Source of the DNA: Flectonema sp. DT1601
Taxonomy: Eukaryota; Euglenozoa; Diplonemea; Diplonemida; Diplonemidae
DNA: 64,000 nt
Reading direction: 5' to 3'
Assembly: GCA_964019425.1 (NCBI GenBank)
Contig: OZ025810.1
Span: forward strand, 310,001-374,000
Under the pieces are notes generated by a model. That model searched no databases. It was not told the origin of the DNA and saw only the letters and a list, made by a program, of their open reading frames with translations. Each line of letters starts with the position of its first letter. Positions within the stretch are counted from its first letter, which is position 1. The position numbers were made by a program, and so were the translations under genes. Shown here piece by piece: positions 55,397 through 64,000 of the stretch.

Positions 55397-56736
55397 AAAC
55401 AAATATCCATAAAATGTTTGTCAAGTTTTAATAGCTTTCAGTTAATCAAAAAACAAACTGAACGCAAAAAAAAAAATCGAAGGTCAAAAAACAAACAAAT
55501 TATGGCTGGGTTTCGGACTAAAATTAAAAAAAGTTTTCTTGAGAGTAGGAGGGACACTGCGGTGTCAAGCCTGTCCTACTCATCGCGTTTGCCCTTCTCG
55601 GCAAAAGGGACTGATTAATTATTTTATCATTTTTTAACAACAGTTCCTATATAAACATCAGTGAATACGGGATACCAACTAATGAGTGGTACTGCTAGTT
55701 ATTTAATCCAACGTTACTGTATATTATGAGTGCTAGGTAACTCACAGTAACAGAGGACCCAATCCGTAGCCATATCCGAAGATTTCGCATGGATTGTTGA
55801 AGTAGCATCAACTGAAAGATTAATAAATACCAATCTCCAGCTTTCCGCCTCGCCGTAGCTTATTAAACTATCGAACTAAAATAAAAACAAAATCAAGAAA
55901 AAAAAAAAATAATAAATAAATAAAAATCAACAAAATTAAAACGGGATAGAACAATTACACTGATGACCTCAAACGACAGCTTGTGAACGCGCGTACACGG
56001 AATTCGCATGTTCACCGTTCTAATTTTATTAGAGGTTTCCCTCTGTTTTGATGGCCACACCAGGTGACTGTCTATCTCTTCGCCGAACGCACTGAGGTAT
56101 GCTGTCATCAGAAAGTCCGGAGTGACTTCCACCTTCTCCGCAAAATAAGATTTATGTTTATGGGGTGATGAATAAAGAAAAAAAAAAAAAAATTTAAAAA
56201 AGTTTCCACTCATTGCTCAGATGGTATTCCAAAGATAATCATTACGAAGACACAGAGGACTGGTAGACACTAAGCGAGCCCACGTCTCCAGAAACCGTTG
56301 CACTGAGAAGTGAAAAAATGACATAAGCGAAAAACATTAAATAAATTGTTCTGCTGCTCCGAATAAATACCTTTGGAAAAAAAAAATATTCCGTATAGGC
56401 ATTCGTCAGTAAGTTCAAGAGGATTTTATTACAAATTTCTTTTGTAAATCAAAAGTGTAGGAACTGATAATAGCATGATCGGATCGGAGTTCGTCAGGAC
56501 AGGGTCAGCATAAATTAAGTTTTTTTTTTTTTTTTTTTTTTTTTGTCTAACTCTAACATGGTGCTGGTAATTTCATATTAACAATAGCTTTAAGATAGAA
56601 TGTGAGTTTATTATAAAAAAAGTAGCACTAAAATTAAAATACATAAAAAAAAGAAAAAAAAATATGAAAACACAATTGTTCTGCTGTTTTGTGGAATACG
56701 TAGTTTTCAGGAGCCTTAATCTTATACTACTTGTCC

Positions 56737-56835
56737 ATAACCTGAAACAAATGACTACCTAAACCCACCGCCAGTGAGCAGACAGCGTTAGAAGCGGCTG
56801 ACGACGCCAATTTTCGTCAAAGGAGGGGATAATAT
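56737..56835. repeat. Dispersed repeat, copy 2
   Basis: Second copy, same orientation as 24249-24341. Differences are mostly single bases and small indels around the centre. No target-site duplication is visible. Confidence 0.75.
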
Positions 56836-57776
56836 GAAATAAAACAATGGCGTATGTGCATAGAAGAACCCAGGGGAATAAACAAAAGGACACAAACATA
56901 AATGTTTACAAAGCCATCAAACGTGAGTACACGATATCGACGCATTGCCTTTGTAGCTATTTGTATCTACAACACAGTATGCCAAACCGATATAGACAAG
57001 TGCTGACATTTGAGGTAAATAATCGTAACTAACAACGACACCACAGGAGGACTTCCTTTGTGTTACAAGTCGAATTTGGGTTTTTAAAAAAAAAAAAAAA
57101 AAAAAAAGTGCTGTTCTATAAAAGCACTGGAACACGTAGCTTCTGTCCTTAATCTTATAAGAAAGATTACTAGCTGATTCGTGGGACTCGATTATAATGA
57201 CACGCTGAAGACGTGCGTCCTCAGGATCCAATTGCGTGTCGTTTCTATTGAATAACATCCATCAGACCACCCGAGTATCGGTTAGGTAGACCTAACGTAA
57301 GAGTACTTTATTAATACCACATAGGGGCATTAAAAAAAGGAAACAAGAACAAAAGCTAATGCTGCCCTCTGCTTGAGGAAAGTATTTTGGGAAAGAAAAG
57401 CTTTTTCGTTTTTTTTTTTTTTTTTCTTTTTTTGCGAAGGACAAAAGTTAGGTTACGACAATATTAGAGTTGTGATGAAAATAAATCAAAAAAAGAATTG
57501 GCTTTAACTTCAACTATACAGAAAATAATGATATAACACTGTGATTTTTTGTTTGTGCACGAAACCGTGAACCGACTTAAACTGATAAAGCTAAAGGAGG
57601 TTTACGTGTGCTGCCAACATTCTTTTTCGTTCTTACAATACTTGTTAAATGCAAAAAATAAATCAAAAAAAAAAAAAATAATAACGGGGGTTTTTTTTTT
57701 TTTTTAGTTTTTCAGACTGACGGTAAAAGAATTCTATCTTCCGACTATACTCCTTACCCAGTCATTAAAAAAACAA

Positions 57777-57851
57777 TACCAACCACATATGAGTAGTGCT
57801 GAATTATGTTATGCGATGACAAATACTTCCACCACTCATATGTGGGAGGTA
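57777..57851. repeat. Inverted repeat, 22-base arms
   Basis: Arms 57777-57798 and 57830-57851 (core CCACATATGAGT) pair with about three mismatches around a 31-base loop. This could be a small MITE remnant or a hairpin. Confidence 0.6.
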
Positions 57852-58755
57852 ACTATAAGGGAAGTAACTTGATACTAATATTAAATGGAAAAGCAACTTG
57901 AAACTTGTTGCAATATCAATTGGTATCAATAAAAGAATCCCATGTGTGCTATTAAATATGGGGACCACGTACTACAGGTTGAGCGTGTAGCCCGTTACAG
58001 CTTAAATGGTATTCCTTTACACTTCAAGGGCAAATAAATATTAAATGAAAATTTAAAAAAAAAGAAAACTGGGAAGGAGGGGGGTTTGAATGTTTGAATG
58101 TAAAATACAACTGTTTTTGTATCACATTAACATAACGTCCGTTGAGGATACAGTGAACTATGGTGATGCTTAACTTATTTAGGTTTCGAGAGTAATCCAT
58201 ATACCTCTTACCTCTATTTTCTGGGAGGGGGGAATGTTGCTTGAGTTTTGAAGATGAGCTTGTTTGGGAACTCAAAAGTTCAACAAATAAGATACCAATC
58301 CAGTTGAGTGATTCAAAAAGCACTTTTTTTTTCCCTAAAACTTTACAGACAGTTAGAATGTTAAAGTCTTTGTTATGAAATATTAGTGTGTCATCAAAAA
58401 TATTTTTAATAAAATAAAATAAAATAAATAACAACACGTTCTATTACCACCAACCAGACTCACTACTAGTTCATTAGTACCATGAGATAATTACAAATAG
58501 TCAACAAACTTACTATAGTATGCCGGAAATTTTTTTTCTTTTCTTTATTTTTATTTTCTTCGTAGAATCAGTTAGTTTCCCAAAGAAGGAAAGAATATTT
58601 TATGAACAAACGTTACACACTCGATGCGTATTTTGAGTATTTTTTTTGGTTTTTTTTTTTTTTTTTTTCTTTCAGATTTGAGTAAACCAACGATTTGATT
58701 TGCGTTTAAACACGAAAAAAGAAAAACAAAACATATAATTAAAGATAAGAAGACG

Positions 58756-58866
58756 TGTCAGTATTAAGGTACCATTCTGGTAGCAGTAAACTGCGACCCG
58801 TCATGTCCCGCAACAGGGCCACAAGCAAAAAGAAAAAAAATATGCAATGGTACCCTAATTCTGACA
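58756..58866. repeat. Inverted repeat / MITE-like hairpin, 21-base arms
   Basis: Arms 58756-58776 and 58846-58866 are complementary with about two mismatches, sharing TGTCAG at the tips and GGTACCATT inside. The interior is GC-richer than its surroundings. No clear target-site duplication. Confidence 0.6.
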
Positions 58867-58984
58867 TCTACTTTTAACAGGTATGATTATTCCCAATGAT
58901 GGCAACAGGTTATTGTAAGCCACTAAGGTAATAGATCGTAAAAAAAGAATCGGCACCTCACTAAATAATTCTCACACTTTGTTT

Positions 58985-59103
58985 TTGTTTGTGCGCAACC
59001 GGAAACACCCCAGCTAACCTTCGTCACATCACAATCGTGACGAGATAAGGTTTCAACATTGTTAGTGTGTGCCATATATTTTGTTTGTGCGCAACCGGAA
59101 ACA
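58985..59103. repeat. 23-base direct repeat, 96 bases apart
   Basis: TTTGTGCGCAACCGGAAACA occurs within identical 23-base copies at 58985-59007 and 59081-59103. Confidence 0.8.
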
Positions 59104-59443
59104 AGCCTATAAAGTAAGGGTGTTAACGTTACGCTGCCACAATTCTCTTTCGCTCGTAAAACATGTCTTCGAGATGAAAAAAAAATCCAATAAAATTGCG
59201 AGCAATAAAGCAACAACAGATAATTGCTATAAAGGAACAACGGAGAGAGAAAAAAAAAAAAATAGAATTCCAGCAGACAAAGAAAAGTAAAAGAACTGTT
59301 TTTGCATGTGGTTTCTTCTCTTTTCTTCCCGGCATAAAAAAAAAAAAAAGAGAAGAGAAGAGAAGAAAAAAACAACGTGTCCTGCTCTCTTTATGAGTAG
59401 TTCACAATGGTAAACTGCAATAGCGATAAGAATCACCTCTGAA

Positions 59444-61429
59444 TCAATAGAAGAGCGCAGGATAATGAATAACTGTTTCCCTAATAGGGAGAGGATCAGA
59501 CACATGTGGACTGATCACCGCTCCATAAAAGACAAGAAACGAGAAGAAACTGAACGCGATTATCGCCCCTGTCCGGAATTTAATTTCGTTACTTATGATG
59601 AAGACAACAGCAGAGAATGGACATTCGATCATACACCACATTAAGAATGCCGATATATACGCCAATGCAGCGATACCCACCCATAACAGATATGACTCTG
59701 AAGTAGCATAAACAAGTTTTTCTGAACTGCAAGCAAAGATAACAACCAAAAGTGGATGAACTAAGTAGGCACCAAATGTTAGTTTTCCCAAAACAGTCCA
59801 TATCGGAAGAGATAAACACTTCTTAACAAATCCTCCGTGACCCATTACAAAAGGAATACTAATGAATGATATCCCTGCCGCCCAGAGGACTTCTTTGGTT
59901 AGTCGAAATCGCTTGAGTTCGCCTTCCGACCAAGAATCACCAAAGTCAACCCTCGACATTCTATAAAATTCCTCAATCACATAAATAAGACATGTCGCAC
60001 TTGCTACATACATCATGTATCTAAACCATGGCTTATCGTATGTTTTTTTTGAAAAAAAAAACGAAACTTCCGACTGATTATCGAGAGTTCCAATTTCAAC
60101 ATATGTTCCAGAATTGGCTGTGGTCATTTCAGTCGGACTGGGTTCTGAAGCCTTGTTCTCCACTTGTTCCGGTTTGTTATCTTTTGTCATCACCACGCTA
60201 ATGTAGTATGAGGACACTACACCTATTATGAAAGGTGCCGCACGTGAATTTGCTTTCACGTAAGAGTCCATTTCTGATACAAACGATAACGTGATTGCCA
60301 TCGCACAAAAGTTTACGAACAAACCAACTTTTCCACCGAAATAGACGATTGGTAATACGAGAAATGGAAGGAGGAGAAAAAAATGAAAATCGGTTGTGAT
60401 GTACCACGACCAAGGAAGGCAAAAACCCATTTTGTAAGTGTTGATGAACAGAAGATTAGTCCACCAGTAACGTAAGCAGTCATAATTCTCATTCAGAGTC
60501 ATTGTTGAGTAGAAATGTCTCCAGTTTAGTCCACTTCCCATTCGAGGAATTATAACCCAAGCAACTACTATGGAGTACGTCAGCATTGGTACCACTCTCA
60601 AGTACCTGAGAAAGTATCCTTTGGTCACAAGTCGGGTAATCTTTGAGATTTCGTTTCTTTCCGGGGCACCTTTGTTTTTGTTGTTTGTTTTTTATGTTTC
60701 TCAATTCGAGACTTGGAAGGGAAAAAAAAAGTTCAACAGACTTGTCAAGTTTCACATACCTGGAGAAGATAGTTTCTTCAACATCCCCCCAGCGCCTAAA
60801 TATGCTCCAGTCCAGAAAAAAGTATTAACTGCAATGACGTAAGAAGAATTTAAAACTCTTTCCTTGCCAACAATATTATGTAACCAGTAAGTGTGATTAG
60901 TGTAGAGAAGTCCGAATAGAGCATCACAGTGACCTAGAATAATCCAAGTCATGCTAACTACGCGGAACGCATCTAAGAATTGAGTTCCTCCTCCAGCTCT
61001 GACGGTGGCTAAGTCGTTGTAGCTTTTTCTAATATCGAATGAGAGGAATAAACTCTCTGAAAATGAGGTATCTGATCTCGACTGTTTCTCTCTGTAAACT
61101 GCATACAACCAAGCAATGATTGGTAATATAGCTAGTAACCCAACTACAATAAAAGCGATTACGGCCCCGGGTGTCCATGCCAACCATTGTTCATCTGAGC
61201 AGGCAACTTCTACAGATGAGTTCACACCTCTGGAATCCCAATACCACTGTGCTATTGAAAAATCAGATTGATTCTTTAGCATACATATTCTTGCTATGCT
61301 GTCGTCTACAGTTCCGTTTATATTTATTTCTATTATTTCACACCATTTTGTACGAGGCAAGTCGAGACCTCTGTCAGTAACGAGGAAATCACGATCTAAA
61401 CATTCAAAGTAATCCAGTGGTAGCGACAT
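59444..61429 (-). CDS. Acyltransferase-3 / NRF-6-like multi-pass membrane protein, two exons
   Basis: Exons 61429-60760 and 60669-59444 join in frame to 631 residues across a 90-base intron. An N-terminal extracytoplasmic region with Cys and N-glycosylation sites precedes the first helix (about residues 90-115, VIAFIVVGLLAILPIIAWLY). The acyltransferase-3 domain starts at FLDAFRVVSMTWIILGHCDA, with the conserved His needed in bacterial relatives, then ERNEISKITRLVTKGYFLRY across the splice and PWSWYITTDFHFFLLLPFLV. About ten or more helices follow. The layout matches invertebrate NRF-6 (nose resistant to fluoxetine) proteins and bacterial O-acetyltransferases that acylate glycans at the membrane. 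The acyl acceptor is unknown. The ATG is 15 bases after CCCCCCTGTTAG. Confidence 0.88.
60670..60759 (-). other. Intron of the acyltransferase-3 gene
   Basis: 90 bases, GTATGT...CAAAG, phase 1. AG|GT occurs at both ends. Only this acceptor keeps the downstream frame and yields PGAPERNEISKITRLV. Confidence 0.8.
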
Positions 61430-61444
61430 AGTTGTCTATCAAAA

Positions 61445-61461
61445 CTAACAGGGGGGTGAAA
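61445..61461 (-). promoter_or_regulatory. Putative splice-acceptor tract upstream of the acyltransferase-3 gene
   Basis: TTTCACCCCCCTGTTAG ends 15 bases before the ATG. Confidence 0.5.
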
Positions 61462-61697
61462 CTTTGACAAATGTAAAAACAGTAATAACAGTGACAAACC
61501 AGTTGCGGTCATGCGCAAACTAAATTTGTTAAGCGAGACGGAAACTCACGGATCAGAAGTAACATAAAAAAAAGTTTAATTCTCCCCTCACTATGTTTAT
61601 TTTTTATTTTATTTTTTTTTTCCGTTCTTCTTTTTTTCATCATTTCTTCACTCTTTTGAATGGAATATAACACTTGCAATAATAAATAAACGAAAGT

Positions 61698-61734
<37 letters not shown>

Positions 61735-62179
61735 TTCTTCCCCTCTCCTCTCCTCTCTTCCCAACAAAGGAGTGTTCGAGACGATGGGTCAGAAGATCTA
61801 AATGTGAAGTAAATGATGAGCTCATACTTACATGTCAGTTTTGTAGGGTAATCCGATTTACCACAAACACGATAGCACCTTTTTTTTTTTTTTTTTTTTG
61901 AAGGTATGAAGCTGGCGGTTTTCAGAAATCTGGATGCCGTGAAAAAAGAAACCACGAGCTTCACACGCGTTTTTTTCCAAAAAAAGAAAAAATCAACTTG
62001 GCCAGCAATAGTTTTGCTATTCAACAGTAGATTGGTATCCGCAAGTCTCCGTATCTTCTTCGAGATGGGTTCGTCAGATCCCATCAGAGATACTTCCGAC
62101 GTCGTCAGGAGTACTCGTTTCTGTGTCGTGTTGAGAAATATTTTGCTCATCTGGAATCGTATACAACGCCTGACAGGTT
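61462..62179. other. Intergenic region with T33 tract
   Basis: Contains the longest homopolymer seen (T33 at 61700-61732). A minus-strand open frame at 61731-62150 starts in protein-like sequence but turns into homopolymer-derived Phe and Lys; I do not call it a gene. Confidence 0.55.
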
Positions 62180-62947
62180 CTAACGCTCGAAACGACTTCC
62201 CATAAAACGTGCTCTGAGATGAGGGAACTTTCTTCCTTGAAACACAGGATAGTTTTGACGACTTTGCTTCCTTGGGTTCCAGACCTGAGATTCTTTTTCG
62301 TTTTCTGCAAATGAATAGTAGTGCATTTTGTAAGCCTCACCGGGGTAGGCATCTTGAAGACGTCGAGAGACATTTCTGTCGATGAAGGGTTGTGAAGAGG
62401 CGTAGTCAATATCGTCGATTCCGTTAACCATTCCTTTCCGTTGCCAGAAAGTTTCTACTCCGAAAAGTGGTTTTATTCCTTTGAAGAATTTTGTAATACG
62501 ATGGTCATCCATTATCTCAGGAAACCTTGTCTCAATGTCGAGAATCACAGTTCCTGGTCGGACTCTGAGAACCCAATGGAGGTGATCACCTAGACCTTTA
62601 CCCAGCTTTGATCCCTGGGGTCTTCTTGATAAAGGGTGAATTTGATGTTCATCATTGACTGTTATCTTATAATCCTTTGTTCTATAATGTTGTTTTATAT
62701 AGAGAACCGCGTTTTCAAATTGCTTCTCTGTTAGATGTCCACCCCTCTTCGTGACTAATCCAAAATGACCCTTTACAAAATCACAATCATTTCTTAACTC
62801 CCAAGGTTTGTTAACTTGTTTTAATCCGTCTCTCATTGTCCTATCGTTTTGCCACTTTAATGCTTTAAATGGTTTCCATCTTTTTTGACAACTTGTGATT
62901 GACGACAAACTTTTCACAGACTGACTCACAGCTGATCGCATTAGCAT
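62180..62947 (-). CDS. MRPL16: Mitochondrial large-subunit ribosomal protein uL16m
   Basis: 255 residues. The core from about residue 55 to 150 follows uL16: KGHFGLVTKRGGHLTEKQFE, AVLYIKQHYRTKDYKITVND, then RRPQGSKLGKGLGDHLHWVL and RVRPGTVILDIE. The GKGLG/DHLHWV/RPGTVI series is the family signature for binding 23S-type rRNA near the peptidyl-transferase centre. A basic N-terminal extension (MLMRSAVSQSVKSLSSITSC) fits a mitochondrial targeting peptide, and the C-terminal extension of about 100 residues is typical of mitochondrial forms. Two in-frame Met (first and third codons) could serve as start. The acceptor-like tract ends about 35 bases upstream. Confidence 0.88.
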   Translation of the reverse strand: MLMRSAVSQSVKSLSSITSCQKRWKPFKALKWQNDRTMRDGLKQVNKPWELRNDCDFVKGHFGLVTKRGGHLTEKQFENAVLYIKQHYRTKDYKITVNDEHQIHPLSRRPQGSKLGKGLGDHLHWVLRVRPGTVILDIETRFPEIMDDHRITKFFKGIKPLFGVETFWQRKGMVNGIDDIDYASSQPFIDRNVSRRLQDAYPGEAYKMHYYSFAENEKESQVWNPRKQSRQNYPVFQGRKFPHLRARFMGSRFER

Positions 62948-62982
62948 TCTGCTAGATTTCTTTTTTTTATTGTACTTTTCTG

Positions 62983-63001
62983 CTGTTGGAGGAGGAGAGT
63001 G
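62983..63001 (-). promoter_or_regulatory. Putative splice-acceptor tract upstream of uL16m
   Basis: CACTCTCCTCCTCCAACAG, about 35 bases before the ATG, is one of the cleanest pyrimidine tracts in the set. A second AG follows three bases later. Confidence 0.5.
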
Positions 63002-63948
63002 AATGAAAATATTAAAAAAAAAAAAAGAGGGAAAGTAACTTCTACAGACAATTTCACAACAGCCAATGCATCATCCACGCACCATACCATCACTTAAGTT
63101 GTGTTCTGAAAGATGTGCGTGACAGAGAGGACGCTTCTTGACTTTTTCTTCAAAGAAAAAAAAAAAAAAAAAAAAAAACAACAACCAGCGTTCTGTATTT
63201 TGCAACCATAACATAGATTATTATATCATTTTGCTAAAAGTACATAAACTTTTGAATAAAGTTTAAACAGGAGGACAGTACCGAGAAGGAAATGACTTCT
63301 CTGTATTAGGCACGCTAAAAGGTTGACAGCAAACACCTCAGCCGCTGTTTGTATTGTACCAAAATATTATAACATAACGTAAAAATAAAAATAAAAAGAA
63401 AGAACGGGCTTGTTCCTTTTTCAGTTGTGCAGCGCTAATACACCGAAAACCGAAAATATTAAATATCTCTTTTTAGATATAGAACAATAAGGCAATACAT
63501 TCATCTCGATCAAAGGATGTCATTATTAAGTAGAACTTACAACTGAAGAAATCTTCAGCAAAGAGTTTTTTTTAAATTGCTCAAAAAAAAAAAAAAAAAC
63601 TAACCATGAAGTTCGTAATAATATAATGAGGGCTAAAAACGAAGGTCGGGTGAGGGTTGGGGAGGGGATCGAACCTGACAACATATAACTAAACTTTTTT
63701 TTTTTTTTTTTTTTTTTCCCCCTCTATTCCCCTGATCTCTAAAACTCTGCCCTCTTCTTCAAGGGGGGATACAGCGCCATAGTAACCGAATTACGATGCT
63801 TAGCTAAAATATCTACTTATTCCACAACAAGAATGAAATGACAATACCTTGCTGTGATTGAAAAAAAAAAAAAAAAATAAGTGGGACCCCTCTGCCCTGG
63901 CCATTTTCAGTTAGATAAAATATCTTACAGAGGGATTAAATTTGATCG

Positions 63949-63980
<32 letters not shown>

Positions 63981-64000
63981 ATGACGTTTCATGGGTCGTT
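63002..64000. other. Non-coding right end
   Basis: Nearly 1 kb of AT-rich sequence with A/T runs of 15-24 bases. No credible gene seen. Confidence 0.55.

Larger units (their letters stand above)
55397..59443. other. Gene-poor region, 4 kb
   Basis: A/T homopolymers (T25 at 56520-56544), the second copy of the dispersed repeat, two hairpin-forming inverted repeats and a 23-base direct repeat. No open frame has protein-like composition or a recognisable domain. Confidence 0.6.

Noticed and set aside
61731-62150. Minus-strand frame starting MSKIFLNTTQKRVLLTTSEV
   Set aside because: The first 50 residues look plausible, but the rest is Phe/Lys homopolymer sequence, and it begins just downstream of uL16m without a clear leader. 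It may be 3'-UTR of uL16m or an unspliced first exon; not supported.
62074-62409. Minus-strand frame overlapping the end of uL16m
   Set aside because: It is a shadow of the uL16m gene in another frame.
63655-63690. B-box-like GGTTCGATCC on the minus strand as a tRNA gene
   Set aside because: The T stem does not pair, and a long A run occupies the place where the rest of the tRNA should be.

Overview
This window is nuclear DNA of a eukaryote, most likely a single-celled one. The signs are short GT-AG introns, a eukaryotic tRNA gene, a GPI-transamidase subunit, a cyclic-nucleotide-gated K+ channel, protein kinases, an ELMO-domain protein, a mitochondrial ribosomal protein and a piggyBac transposon. 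The lineage cannot be named from the window. Two features narrow it. All 15 protein genes I can support lie on the minus strand. At least 12 of them have a pyrimidine-rich tract ending in AG within about 8-36 bases of the start codon (a 13th has one 86 bases away). Together these suggest long co-oriented transcription units processed by spliced-leader trans-splicing, as in Euglenozoa, dinoflagellates and some other groups. No spliced-leader gene was found here, so this is an inference.

Layout. Bases 1-22425 hold one uninterrupted minus-strand reading frame of at least 7,475 codons that runs off the left edge. It encodes a secreted giant protein made of nine long modules, seven of them nearly identical. 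Each module has a Cys-containing segment, a Pro/Gln linker in most copies, many aromatic-[IVL]-P-V motifs in acidic His/Met-rich linkers, and one array of a 19-residue Met/His/Asp repeat (3 to 16 copies per array, 82 in all). The repeat core MDHSGM resembles the copper-binding motifs of bacterial CopA/PcoA proteins. This is the most unusual object in the window.

Bases 22.6-43.4 kb hold, in decreasing order of coordinate along the coding strand: a TKL-type kinase with ankyrin-like repeats; an unknown protein whose C-terminal part overlaps a tRNA-like B-box; a possible divergent Nop-domain (Prp31-like) protein; a four-exon cyclic-nucleotide-gated channel; a three-exon Notum/pectin-acetylesterase-like hydrolase; a plus-strand tRNA-Glu; a 2,396-residue Cys-rich EGF/sushi-like surface protein; and PIG-T.

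Bases 43.4-64 kb hold seven smaller genes: a membrane-anchored MEKK-like kinase, a repeat-rich type I membrane protein, an ELMO-domain protein, a TauE/SafE transporter, an ApaH-like phosphatase with a signal anchor, an acyltransferase-3 (NRF-6-like) membrane protein and mitochondrial uL16. Between them are long gene-poor stretches full of A/T homopolymers, a 1.72-kb piggyBac-like element with clean TTAA-flanked termini and a broken transposase, a dispersed ~95-bp repeat and small hairpins.

The genes do not form one pathway. Membrane and secreted functions are prominent, but that may be chance. All counts and boundaries were read by eye.
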